From an uncultured Bacilli bacterium (lineage in GTDB: Bacteria; Bacillota_I; Bacilli_A; RF39; UBA660), in contig CALVRP010000008.1 in assembly GCA_944358665.1 (NCBI GenBank), forward strand, positions 1 to 11,610: DNA of 11,610 nt, given 5' to 3'. Under the pieces are notes generated by a model. That model was not told where the DNA came from and searched no databases. It saw only the letters and a program-made list of their open reading frames with translations. Positions within the stretch are counted from its first letter, which is position 1; every line of letters starts with the position of its first letter. Of the stretch, positions 1-6,495 are shown in pieces. The translations under genes were made by a program, and so were the position numbers.

Positions 1-64
1 TATGAGATATTCCATTTGAAATAGCTTTTCTTTGTTCAAGAGTTAAGTGTTTCCATCCCTTCAT
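1..64 (-). CDS. IS30-like transposase, N-terminal fragment (cut by window edge)
   Basis: Only the first 21 codons are inside the window; the reading frame is open to the left edge. The protein starts MKGWKHLTLEQRK and continues AISNGISH. The 'HLTLEQR' start followed by a short helix resembles the N-terminal helix-turn-helix of IS30-family transposases, which bind the element's inverted repeats. The ATG is at 62-64, with a GGTGAGG ribosome site about 6 nt upstream and a good promoter (105-132) further up. That supports a real gene start rather than a chance frame. The family call rests on about 20 residues from memory of the family, so another small helix-turn-helix protein is possible. I see no inverted repeat that would mark the end of an element in the 180 bases between this gene and rpsD. 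Confidence 0.5.
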   Translation of the reverse strand, partial: MKGWKHLTLEQRKAISNGISH

Positions 65-104
65 TTTTACCTCACCATCCTATCATCGGCAAAGAAACAT
101 TTAT

Positions 105-132
105 ATTATACTTATAAACTTACTATAATCAA
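105..132 (-). promoter_or_regulatory. Sigma-A-type promoter for the left-edge gene
   Basis: On the minus strand, TTGATT (127-132) is followed by a 16-nt spacer and a consensus TATAAT (105-110). Transcription would begin near 98, giving a leader of about 34 nt before the ATG at 64. It is divergent from the rpsD promoter. Confidence 0.6.
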
Positions 133-209
133 ACTTATTCCCGCTTTTTATCATAAAACGGAATTCCAAATGAAAATTTGCATCATTGAAATTTATAGTG
201 TAAATGGTA

Positions 210-238
210 TTGACTTATATATAAAAACATAATATAAT
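210..238 (+). promoter_or_regulatory. rpsD promoter
   Basis: TTGACT (210-215), a 17-nt spacer and a perfect TATAAT (233-238) form a near-consensus sigma-A promoter. The start site would be near 245, just before the first paired strand of the rpsD leader RNA. That fits the leader being transcribed as one folded unit. Confidence 0.8.
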
Positions 239-244
239 TAAAGA

Positions 245-387
245 GCGTGTGAAAAAGCAGCGTTATTTTGAAAATTATAATGTGGTTATTCCCTTTTAGG
301 GGTTATCTTTGTAAGGCTGCTTATCAAAGATATTAGTATAATCCACCCTATAATTTGGCAAAATAACCTTTCGCACATGAAAGGAGG
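245..387 (+). promoter_or_regulatory. rpsD leader RNA, probable S4 autoregulatory element with pseudoknot
   Basis: The 150 nt between the promoter and rpsD fold into nested helices that can be read directly. P1 pairs 247-254 with 369-376 (8 bp, one G.U). P2 pairs 262-270 with 359-367 (9 bp, perfect). P3 pairs 272-279 with 349-356 (8 bp). P4 pairs 282-285 with 343-346. A small CCC/GGG hairpin lies at 291-301, and P5 pairs 304-311 with 325-332 (8 bp). GCAGC (257-261), in the bulge between P1 and P2, is complementary to GCTGC (316-320) in the P5 loop, which predicts a pseudoknot. P1 ends 3 nt before the AAAGGAGG ribosome site (380-387). Bacillus S4 is known to repress its own rpsD through a structured leader, and placement and complexity fit that. 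The identity is inferred; I have not compared it with a covariance model. No terminator-type U tract follows the fold, so control of translation initiation is the simpler reading. Confidence 0.75.
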
Positions 388-393
388 AAGAAA

Positions 394-999
394 ATGTCTC
401 GTTATACTGGACCAAGATACAAAGTATCTAGACGTTTAGGTTTTTCTACTTTAGAAACAGGAAAAGAACTTGCTAAAAAGCCTTATATTCCTGGTGAACA
501 TGGTAGAGATAATAGAAGAAGAAAATTATCAAACTATGGTATTCAATTACAAGAAAAACAAAAAGTTAGATTTATGTATGGTTTAAGTGAAAAACAATTC
601 AAATCATTCTTCGTTAAAGCTGGTAAAATGCCAGGTGTACATGGTGAAAATTTACTTAAATTATTAGAAAGTCGTTTAGATAACTTAGTTTATCGTATTG
701 GTTTTTCTACAACTAGAAAAGGTGCTAGACAACTTGTAAACCATGGCCATGTTACGGTTAATGGTCATAAAGTTGATATCCCTTCTTATATCGTTAAACC
801 CGGTGATGTAATTGGCTTAAAAGAAAAAGATAAAGAATTAGCTATTGTTAAAGCATCTTTAGAAGCTTTACAAAACCGTGTTGAATATGTTTCTTACGAT
901 GATAAGAAAATGGAAGGCACTTATGTAAGAATGCCAGAACGTAGTGAACTTAATGCAGATATTGATGAATCATTAATTATCGAATACTACAACAGATAA
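394..999 (+). CDS. rpsD: 30S ribosomal protein S4
   Basis: This 201-residue protein is full length for bacterial S4 (about 200). It is a primary 16S rRNA-binding protein that nucleates assembly of the 5' domain of the small subunit and helps shape the decoding region. The start MSRYTGPRYKVSRRLG is typical of the form without zinc cysteines found in many Bacillota. The stretch around 40-60, with EKQKVRFMYGLSEKQF, is the family signature. The S4 RNA-binding fold covers about 91-150 and contains SRLDNLVYRIGFSTTRKGARQ (split here as SRLDNLVYRIGF and STTRKGARQ) and NGHVTVNG-like HGHVTVNG. The ATG has an excellent AAAGGAGG site 6 nt upstream. The gene is monocistronic, with its own promoter, structured leader and a terminator that includes its stop codon. 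S4 probably represses its own synthesis through the leader. Confidence 0.98.
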   Translation: MSRYTGPRYKVSRRLGFSTLETGKELAKKPYIPGEHGRDNRRRKLSNYGIQLQEKQKVRFMYGLSEKQFKSFFVKAGKMPGVHGENLLKLLESRLDNLVYRIGFSTTRKGARQLVNHGHVTVNGHKVDIPSYIVKPGDVIGLKEKDKELAIVKASLEALQNRVEYVSYDDKKMEGTYVRMPERSELNADIDESLIIEYYNR

Positions 1000-1021
1000 G
1001 ACCAAAAGGTCTTATTTTTTT
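997..1021 (+). terminator. rpsD intrinsic terminator
   Basis: A perfect 7-bp stem (997-1003 with 1008-1014), an AAAA loop and a run of T form a rho-independent terminator. The rpsD stop codon TAA (997-999) is the first part of the stem. Confidence 0.9.
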
Positions 1022-1023
1022 AT

Positions 1024-1049
1024 AAAAAAAGGCTTGCTAATTAGCAAAA
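1024..1049 (-). terminator. Intrinsic terminator of the zinc-ribbon/DUF975 gene
   Basis: On the minus strand, the palindrome TTGCTAATTAGCAA (1034-1047) is followed by GCC and seven T (1030-1024). An outer GG/CC pair can extend the stem. The stop codon TAG (1037-1039) lies inside the hairpin. This terminator sits tail to tail with that of rpsD. Confidence 0.8.
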
Positions 1050-2431
1050 CCTAAATTTTCTTCAACATCTTTAGCAATACTTTCTCCCTTATCACTAAGA
1101 GAATTATAAGCAGTTACTGTCACTAAATAAACGTTACTACTATCAGTTGCAATATAATTATAAAGTTTAGTACCTCCACTATAATCGCATGTAAGTTTAT
1201 TCCAATCATTTCCATTAATATTCTTAGATTCTATATCCTCACAAGTATAACTAGTGCTTGGTAAGGAATTTTTTAATTCTTCTGAATAAGAATTTAAATC
1301 CATATTAGCCGCACTCATTACTTTTGTCGCAATTAAAACGGTTCCATCTTCATTCATATAAGACATATCATAGCCGCTAACACTATATTCAGTATAATCA
1401 CTAGGAACTGCTACGTTAACGCCTTCCATATTTATTATATCAAAACTAGTGTTGTCGCTATCATGATTGTCAAAATGCCACTCTCCATCATAATCATATG
1501 AACCACTATATCTATCGTTTTTGTCTTCACTAATCACACCACTTACAATAAGTACCACAATAGTAATAACTATAATTGTTATAAAAGCCAAATAGCCAAG
1601 AACACCAAGGGCAATTATTGCAGTATTGCTTAATCCTTTGTCAGCATCAGTATAATCCTCTTCGCCATTTAAATAACGATAGAAATTTGCAAGGGCTATA
1701 TTGATATAAGGTATAACCCAAAGTAAAGCAATACCTAAAGTTACAATACCTAATAAGAACCAACCAAAGAAACTAATAATTAAACCATAGAATTCTACAC
1801 GATGTCCTTTTACTAAATCCATTGAACTTTTAATCATACTAGATAAACTTTTATCTTGTACATTTGGATCAGCAGCTTTATACATGTACATTGCTAGTAC
1901 TGGTATAAAGTATATTTCAACTACTAAGCCTAAAATAAAACCAATTAGTGGAATAAGCATTAATATTCCAAGAATAAAACTAAAAACAAAGGCTCCTAAA
2001 ATATATTTTAAACACCAACTAGGATTTTTAAAACTATTTTTTATAATATCCATATACTCTATTTGCTTACCACGGCTAATTTCAAGACTTCCTTTAACAA
2101 TTCCAAAGAATACAAATAGCCAGAATACTATAAATAATAAAATATATATTATTCCAAGTCCTACATTAGCAACACCTATAACTACACCAAGTATTGCTAA
2201 TAAAATTGTTAACAATAATGTTATAACAATCGAGCTTTTTGAACTAGCTTTAGCTTTTGCTTTAATAGCTTTTCTTATAATTGAAGAATCAATCATTTGT
2301 TGATTTGAAAAACTATTGTTATTTCCTTTAGAAACCTCATTTTCCAAAACTTCATCCCCTAATTTTTCTCCACAACTTGTGCAGAATTTCGCATCTTCTG
2401 GGTTTTGCGTACCACACTTCCTACAAAACAT
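1037..2431 (-). CDS. Zinc-ribbon, DUF975-type membrane protein with C-terminal extracytoplasmic domain
   Basis: Function unknown. The 464-residue protein begins with a short zinc ribbon whose ligands are C3, C6, C17 and C20 (CxxC-x10-CxxC). A polar linker runs to about 65. Hydrophobic segments lie near 67-90, 92-113, 141-160, 162-185, 213-245 and 270-300. The segment EFYGLIISFFGWFLLGIVTLGI followed by LLWVIPY (213-242; given here as EFYGLIISFFGW, FLLGIVTLGI and LLWVIPY) matches the signature of the DUF975 integral membrane family. The tail from about 301 to 464 is acidic and Ser/Tyr-rich, then looks like a small globular domain starting MEGVNVAVPSDY, possibly of the PsbP/DcrB-like fold (a guess from its pattern). 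It has two cysteines (C397, C415) that could form a disulfide if the tail is outside. The ATG has an AGGAGG site and its own promoter. The gene is monocistronic and convergent with rpsD. Confidence 0.8.
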   Translation of the reverse strand: MFCRKCGTQNPEDAKFCTSCGEKLGDEVLENEVSKGNNNSFSNQQMIDSSIIRKAIKAKAKASSKSSIVITLLLTILLAILGVVIGVANVGLGIIYILLFIVFWLFVFFGIVKGSLEISRGKQIEYMDIIKNSFKNPSWCLKYILGAFVFSFILGILMLIPLIGFILGLVVEIYFIPVLAMYMYKAADPNVQDKSLSSMIKSSMDLVKGHRVEFYGLIISFFGWFLLGIVTLGIALLWVIPYINIALANFYRYLNGEEDYTDADKGLSNTAIIALGVLGYLAFITIIVITIVVLIVSGVISEDKNDRYSGSYDYDGEWHFDNHDSDNTSFDIINMEGVNVAVPSDYTEYSVSGYDMSYMNEDGTVLIATKVMSAANMDLNSYSEELKNSLPSTSYTCEDIESKNINGNDWNKLTCDYSGGTKLYNYIATDSSNVYLVTVTAYNSLSDKGESIAKDVEENLGFAN

Positions 2432-2457
2432 CTTTCTTCCTCCTACTTTTCTCTTAA

Positions 2458-2487
2458 ATTATATTATAGCTATCAGTAATTTGTCAA
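2458..2487 (-). promoter_or_regulatory. Promoter of the zinc-ribbon/DUF975 gene
   Basis: On the minus strand, a consensus TTGACA (2482-2487) is followed by an 18-nt spacer and TATAAT (2458-2463). A second overlapping TATAAT at 2463-2468 would leave only 13 nt. Transcription starts about 20 nt before the ATG, and the promoter lies just past the miaA terminator. Confidence 0.75.
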
Positions 2488-2506
2488 TGCTTATTAAAAT
2501 ATATGC

Positions 2507-2553
2507 AAAAAATAAAAAAGGATTAAATAAAAATCAATTTATTATAACCCTTT
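2507..2553 (-). terminator. Probable terminator of the ruvA-miaA operon
   Basis: On the minus strand, AAAGGGTTA pairs with TAATCCTTT (2545-2553 with 2517-2525; 9 bp, one G.U). The AT-rich interior is imperfectly paired. TTT ATTTTTT follows. It lies about 90 nt past the miaA stop. This distance is unlike the other terminators here, which overlap stop codons. Confidence 0.65.
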
Positions 2554-2559
2554 AATTTT

Positions 2560-2590
2560 CTTTTTAAACAAGAACTTCTTCTTTAAAAAG
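2560..2590 (-). other. AT-rich inverted repeat downstream of miaA
   Basis: CTTTTTAAA (2560-2568) and TTTAAAAAG (2582-2590) are perfect 9-base inverted repeats with a 13-base spacer, which itself contains AAG/CTT. It lies in the 3' untranslated region of the miaA transcript, between the stop codon and the terminator. It could be a stabilising hairpin or the first of two termination structures. No longer T run follows it on the minus strand. Confidence 0.35.
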
Positions 2591-2639
2591 TCCAGTTGTA
2601 TTTACACTCTATAGTTTTTTATTATCTACTTTCCCTTGA

Positions 2640-3521
2640 CTAGTTCATTTTGTAGTTATTTTTAATGTACTCTAACACTTCGTTTTCAGTTTTAGTAAAA
2701 TCTTCATAATTTACTTTAAACCATTTTAAATCCATTTGATTATTAAACCAAGTATATTGTCTTTTCGCATAATGGCGACTACGTTTTTTTATTTCTTCTT
2801 TAGCTTCTTCCAAAGTAATGTTACCATCAAAATATTCAAATAATTCTTTATAACCTATCGGAGTCATCACAGCTTTGGTTCGAATTCCACTATCATATAT
2901 AGCTTTGACTTCATCCAAAAGACCTTCTTCAAACATCCCATCAACTCTTTTATTTATTTTATAATAAAGAACCTCTCTATCAGCAGTTAAGCCAATAAAT
3001 AAACAGTCATATAGTAGTTTATCAGTTTTTTCTTTTTCACTATAAGGCTTATGATTTGCTTCAAAATAATTTAAAGCACTAATAATTCTAACCCTATTAT
3101 TTAAATGAATATTTGTATTCGGATCAACTTCTAAAAGCTTACTGTAAAGTTCATCGTTACTAAAGCCTTCATAAGTATTATTCTCTTTTTCAGTAAATTC
3201 ATAATCATACAACGTAGCTTTCAAATACAGGCCTGTTCCCCCTACTAAAATTGGTGTTTTTCCTCTTTTTAAAATATCATCAATACATTCTCTAGCATCC
3301 TTTTGATAATCAAAAACACTATAATCTTTAGTAATATCTATCGTACTAAGTAGGTGGTGTGGGATATTCTCCGTATCTTTTACTTTACCAGTCGCAATAT
3401 CTAGATTCTTATAAACTTGCGTACTGTCAGCATTAATAATTTCACCATCTAATTTTTTTGCTAAAAACAAACTTAAATCTGTTTTTCCAACGCCAGTTGG
3501 ACCTGCAATCACAACAATCAT
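2640..3521 (-). CDS. miaA: tRNA dimethylallyltransferase
   Basis: MiaA transfers a dimethylallyl group from DMAPP to A37 next to the anticodon of tRNAs that read UNN codons (i6A37, the precursor of ms2i6A). This stabilises codon pairing. The 293-residue protein is slightly shorter than usual (about 300-315) but looks complete. It has the P-loop GPTGVGKTD (7-15), DSTQVY (32-37), GGTGLYLKA (94-102), the variant PIGYKEL (221-227) and the C-terminal RHYAKRQYTWFNN (249-261), all family landmarks. It is the last gene of the ruvA operon. The AAAGGAG ribosome site lies within the last codons of queA, and only 4 nt separate the two genes, which suggests translational coupling. In B. subtilis queA is followed by tgt; here miaA takes that place. 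Confidence 0.95.
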   Translation of the reverse strand: MIVVIAGPTGVGKTDLSLFLAKKLDGEIINADSTQVYKNLDIATGKVKDTENIPHHLLSTIDITKDYSVFDYQKDARECIDDILKRGKTPILVGGTGLYLKATLYDYEFTEKENNTYEGFSNDELYSKLLEVDPNTNIHLNNRVRIISALNYFEANHKPYSEKEKTDKLLYDCLFIGLTADREVLYYKINKRVDGMFEEGLLDEVKAIYDSGIRTKAVMTPIGYKELFEYFDGNITLEEAKEEIKKRSRHYAKRQYTWFNNQMDLKWFKVNYEDFTKTENEVLEYIKNNYKMN

Positions 3522-3525
3522 ATAA

Positions 3526-4554
3526 TTACTCCTTTACTATCAACATACTATCACCAAAAGAGAAAAAGCGATACTGGTATTTTATTGCTTCATTATATGC
3601 TTTTAAAATATTTTCTTTGCCAGCTAAAGCACTAACCAGCATTACTAAAGTTGATTTTGGCAAATGAAAATTAGTAATTAAAGCATCTATACCCTTAAAT
3701 TCATAACCTGGATAAATAAAAATATCAGTAAAACCCTGGCAAGCTTTAAAAGTTCCATATAAATTCATAATAGTTTCTAAAGTTCTCGTACTTGTTGTTC
3801 CAACACTAACAATCTTATGACCATTTTTTCTCGTTTCATTTAAAATATTAGCCGCTTTTTCGTCCATAATATAAAATTCACTATGCATTTTATGATCATT
3901 AACATCTTCCGCCGTTACTGGTCTAAAAGTTCCAAGACCAACATGCAAGGTAATATAAACAATATTAACGCCTTTTTCTTTAATTTTTTCTAAAAGATCT
4001 TTGGTAAAATGAAGACCTGCAGTTGGGGCAGCTGCACTACCAATATTTTTCGCATAAACCGTTTGATAACGATCTTTTTCCTCTAATTTTTCATGTATAT
4101 AAGGAGGCAATGGCATTTCACCTAGTTCATCTAAAATTTCATATAAAATTCCTTCATAAAGTAATTTAAAATGGCGAATTCCCTCATCAAAAACCCCAGT
4201 ACATTTAGCTTTTAATTTATCACCAAAATTAACAATCGTACCTTCTTTAATTCTTTTAGCTGGTTTTACTAAACATTGCCAAGTATCTTCACCTAAGTCT
4301 TTCAACATTAAAATTTCAATAGCCGCTCCGGTTTCTTCTTTAGTGCCATAAAGTCTAGCCGGTAAAACCTTCGTGTCATTTAAAACCAAACTATCCCCTG
4401 GATTTAAATATTCTAAAACATCATAAAAATGATGATGTTTTATTTCACCAGTAGTACTATTTAACACAAGTAGTCTTGATTCATCTCTTTTAGAAATCGG
4501 TGTTTGAGCAATTAATTCTTCTGGTAAGTCAAAATCAAAATCTTTTGTCTTCAT
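3526..4554 (-). CDS. queA: S-adenosylmethionine:tRNA ribosyltransferase-isomerase
   Basis: QueA moves the ribosyl group of SAM onto 7-aminomethyl-7-deazaguanine at tRNA position 34, forming epoxyqueuosine in tRNAs with GUN anticodons. The 342-residue length is normal. Motifs in order are NDTKVLPARL (59-68), GEMPLPPYI (145-153), GSAAAPTAGLHFT (172-184), HVGLGTFRPV (204-213), HSEFY (224-228), the Thr/Ser-rich GTTSTRTLE (252-260), TNFHLPKSTL (294-303) and YRFFSFGDSML (328-338). It starts at an ATG 2 nt past the ruvB stop. Its AAAGGAG site lies inside the last ruvB codons, so the pair is probably translationally coupled. Queuosine synthesis needs Tgt before QueA acts; tgt is not in this window and would have to be elsewhere in the genome. 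Confidence 0.97.
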   Translation of the reverse strand: MKTKDFDFDLPEELIAQTPISKRDESRLLVLNSTTGEIKHHHFYDVLEYLNPGDSLVLNDTKVLPARLYGTKEETGAAIEILMLKDLGEDTWQCLVKPAKRIKEGTIVNFGDKLKAKCTGVFDEGIRHFKLLYEGILYEILDELGEMPLPPYIHEKLEEKDRYQTVYAKNIGSAAAPTAGLHFTKDLLEKIKEKGVNIVYITLHVGLGTFRPVTAEDVNDHKMHSEFYIMDEKAANILNETRKNGHKIVSVGTTSTRTLETIMNLYGTFKACQGFTDIFIYPGYEFKGIDALITNFHLPKSTLVMLVSALAGKENILKAYNEAIKYQYRFFSFGDSMLIVKE

Positions 4555-4556
4555 GT

Positions 4557-5543
4557 TTACTCCTTTCTAAGATGTTTATAGGCTTTTTCAGTAACCACTC
4601 TACCACGACTTGTTCTTTTTAAAAAGCCATTTTGTAGTAAATAAGGTTCATAAACATCTTCAATAGTGCCCGCTTCTTCGCCAATACTAGCCGCTAAAGC
4701 ATCAATACCAACTGGGCCTCCATTAAATTTTTCAATAATTGATTCTAACAAATTATAATCAGTGGCATCTAAACCAAATTCATCTACTTTTAATTTATCT
4801 AAAGCTATTTTTGTTATTTTTAAATCAATATATCCACTCCCCATAACTAAAGCATAATCTCTTACTCTTTTAAATAATCTATTAGCAACTCTTGGTGTTC
4901 CTCTACTTCTTCTTGCAAGTTCTATTGCTGCATCTTCACTAATTTCACTTTCTAATACTCTACTAGTTCTTAAAACAATATCTTTAAGTTCATCCACTGT
5001 ATAAAAATTAAGCTTAGAAATAATTCCAAAACGATCGCGAAGGGGGCCTGTTAAATCACCAACTCTTGTCGTCGCACCAACCAAAGTAAAAGGCGGAAGA
5101 TCTATCTTAATACTACGACTAGAAGATTCACTACCAACAATAATATCTAAAGTAAAATCTTCCATAGCTGAATATAATATCTCTTCAATAAATCTTGGCA
5201 TCCGATGAATCTCATCGATAAATAAAACATCACCAGGCTCTAAAGTTGAGAGTATGGCTGCTAAATCGCCACTTTTTTCAATAGCTGGACCACTAGTAGT
5301 TTTAATATTACTTCCCATTTCATTAGCAATAATATATGCTAAAGTGGTTTTGCCAAGCCCTGGAGGGCCATATAAAAGAACATGGTCAAGAACTTCTTCT
5401 CGCATTTTAGCCGCTTTCATAAATATATTTAAATTTTCTTTTACTTCTGTTTGACCAATGTATTCATCGATACTATCTGGACGAATACTACCTTCAAAAG
5501 TATCTTCTTTAAGTTCATGATTGGAAATTATTCTCTCATCCAT
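4557..5543 (-). CDS. ruvB: Holliday junction branch migration helicase RuvB
   Basis: RuvB is the AAA+ motor of the RuvAB complex: a hexameric ring that pumps DNA through a Holliday junction held by RuvA during recombination and restart of stalled forks. The 328 residues show RPDSIDEYIGQ (21-31), Walker A GPPGLGKT (59-66), Walker B LFIDEIHR (107-114), the sensor region GATTRVGDLTGPLRDRFG (156-173) and a C-terminal winged helix with GPVGIDALAASIGEE and LQNGFLKRTSRGR. The usual length is 330-340, so it is complete. The ATG has a strong AAGGAGG site 7 nt upstream. It follows the small membrane protein by 11 nt. In most Bacillota ruvB directly follows ruvA, so the intervening gene is unusual. Confidence 0.98.
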   Translation of the reverse strand: MDERIISNHELKEDTFEGSIRPDSIDEYIGQTEVKENLNIFMKAAKMREEVLDHVLLYGPPGLGKTTLAYIIANEMGSNIKTTSGPAIEKSGDLAAILSTLEPGDVLFIDEIHRMPRFIEEILYSAMEDFTLDIIVGSESSSRSIKIDLPPFTLVGATTRVGDLTGPLRDRFGIISKLNFYTVDELKDIVLRTSRVLESEISEDAAIELARRSRGTPRVANRLFKRVRDYALVMGSGYIDLKITKIALDKLKVDEFGLDATDYNLLESIIEKFNGGPVGIDALAASIGEEAGTIEDVYEPYLLQNGFLKRTSRGRVVTEKAYKHLRKE

Positions 5544-5554
5544 AAATATCCTCC

Positions 5555-5893
5555 TTATTTATTTTCGTCAAGGCCTTTAAAAAAATCAACATCTTTAATT
5601 TTGTTATAACCTTTATATATTGAATAAAAAATTAAAAATAAACCTAAAATTATAAGAACAATTCTATCTAAAGTTCTTTGAAAAACAAAAGCCATTAAAA
5701 TCATATATATTCCTAGTAAAACAAACGGTAAAGCTGTTAAAACATAACGAACTTTTTGCCATTTACTATTTATTATTTTAATATTTTTAATTTTATCTAT
5801 TAATAATAAAATACCATAAAGTAACAAATAAAGTAGTAAAACAATAAAGCTAATCGTTATCATATAATTAACAATTAAGATAATATTTATCAT
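5555..5893 (-). CDS. Small hydrophobic membrane protein between ruvA and ruvB
   Basis: I do not recognise this 112-residue protein. It has about three membrane segments: near 3-33 (a long hydrophobic stretch ending before DKIKNIKIINSKWQK), 49-70 and 76-93. A polar, charged tail follows (KGYNKIKDVDFFKGLDENK, 19 residues). The loop between segments 1 and 2 is basic and probably cytoplasmic. There are no cysteines, histidines or catalytic motifs. Its start codon overlaps the ruvA stop as ATGA (5890-5893), and ruvB follows 11 nt after its stop, so it is co-transcribed and probably translationally coupled with ruvA. Its codon and base use look like the neighbours, which argues against recent import. 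Operon position alone does not show a recombination role; a membrane protein linked to a soluble helicase complex would be surprising. Confidence 0.8.
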   Translation of the reverse strand: MINIILIVNYMITISFIVLLLYLLLYGILLLIDKIKNIKIINSKWQKVRYVLTALPFVLLGIYMILMAFVFQRTLDRIVLIILGLFLIFYSIYKGYNKIKDVDFFKGLDENK

Positions 5894-6444
5894 TTAAGTA
5901 ATAACTTTAAAGCGTTTTTTATTTGCGTTTCAATATCGTCATTAGCATTTATTTGTTTTATAACTTTATTAATATCACTAGTTTTATATCCTAAACTTTT
6001 TAAAGCCTCTATAAGTTCATCAAAATTATGCGTGCTACCCATATCTTCTTTGGCCACTAATTTACCCTTTAAATCTAAGATTATTTGCCGGGCAACTTTA
6101 TCACCAATTTTCGGAAATTTCTTTAAATATAAAACATTTTCTCTTTCGATTGCATCAATAATTCCTGAAATAGAACCAGACGCTAGCATCGGCAGTGCCA
6201 TTTTACAGCCAAGTCCTTTAACACTTGTTAATCTTAAAAATAAATCTTTTTCTTCTTTTGTTTTAAAACCATATAAACTTATTTCATCTTCCCGAACATA
6301 TTGATATAAATAAACTGTATATTCCTCGCCTTCATTAAATGAATACGGATTTCCAGTATAAATTTGATAGCCTATTCCACCTGTTTCTACAACAATAAAA
6401 CCAGCCTCTATATCAGTTACAATTCCTTTAATATATGCATACAT
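5890..6444 (-). CDS. ruvA: Holliday junction branch migration complex subunit RuvA
   Basis: RuvA tetramers hold the Holliday junction in an open square form and load RuvB. The 184-residue protein begins MYAYIKGIVTDIEAG. An OB-fold covers about 1-62, including GGIGYQIYT (22-30) and REDEISLYGF (51-60). Two helix-hairpin-helix motifs follow (SVKGLGCKMAL 74-84; PKIGDKVARQI 111-121), and a short C-terminal domain that contacts RuvB covers about 140-184 (DELIEALKSLGY). An in-frame ATG exists 69 nt upstream at 6513. It is rejected because the extra 23 residues lack family similarity and because that stretch holds the ssb terminator and lies upstream of the promoter at 6460-6488. The chosen ATG has an AGGTGG site 4-5 nt away. 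It is the first gene of the operon, and its stop overlaps the next start (ATGA). Confidence 0.96.
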   Translation of the reverse strand: MYAYIKGIVTDIEAGFIVVETGGIGYQIYTGNPYSFNEGEEYTVYLYQYVREDEISLYGFKTKEEKDLFLRLTSVKGLGCKMALPMLASGSISGIIDAIERENVLYLKKFPKIGDKVARQIILDLKGKLVAKEDMGSTHNFDELIEALKSLGYKTSDINKVIKQINANDDIETQIKNALKLLLK

Positions 6445-6448
6445 TTTA

Positions 6449-6454
6449 CCACCT
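6449..6454 (-). promoter_or_regulatory. Ribosome binding site that sets the ruvA start
   Basis: AGGTGG on the minus strand lies 4 nt before the ATG at 6442-6444. The promoter's expected start site (about 6453) is almost at this site, so the ruvA mRNA would have a very short leader of about 10 nt. Confidence 0.6.
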
Positions 6455-6459
6455 ATACC

Positions 6460-6488
6460 ATTATAACACTTATAATTTAAGATGTAAA
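6460..6488 (-). promoter_or_regulatory. Promoter of the ruvA-ruvB-queA-miaA operon
   Basis: On the minus strand, TTTACA (6483-6488) is followed by a 17-nt spacer and a perfect TATAAT (6460-6465). It is placed immediately after the ssb terminator. I see no LexA (SOS) box of the Bacillus type, GAAC-N4-GTTC, around it, so SOS control is not supported by the sequence. Confidence 0.75.
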
Positions 6489-6495
6489 ACATGTT

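Noticed and set aside
47..232. Plus-strand open frame of 61 codons upstream of rpsD
   Set aside because: It has no ribosome site, runs across the divergent promoter region and the start of the minus-strand gene, and its product resembles translated AT-rich spacer.
245..393. T-box or metabolite riboswitch in the rpsD leader
   Set aside because: There is no T-box sequence, no terminator/antiterminator pair and the gene is a ribosomal protein. An S4-binding leader explains the position and fold better.
1884..2555. Plus-strand open frames opposite the DUF975 gene (1884-2303 and 2316-2555)
   Set aside because: They are antisense to a well-supported gene with zinc-ribbon and membrane motifs. Their hydrophobic or Ile/Lys-rich products and the lack of ribosome sites mark them as shadows.
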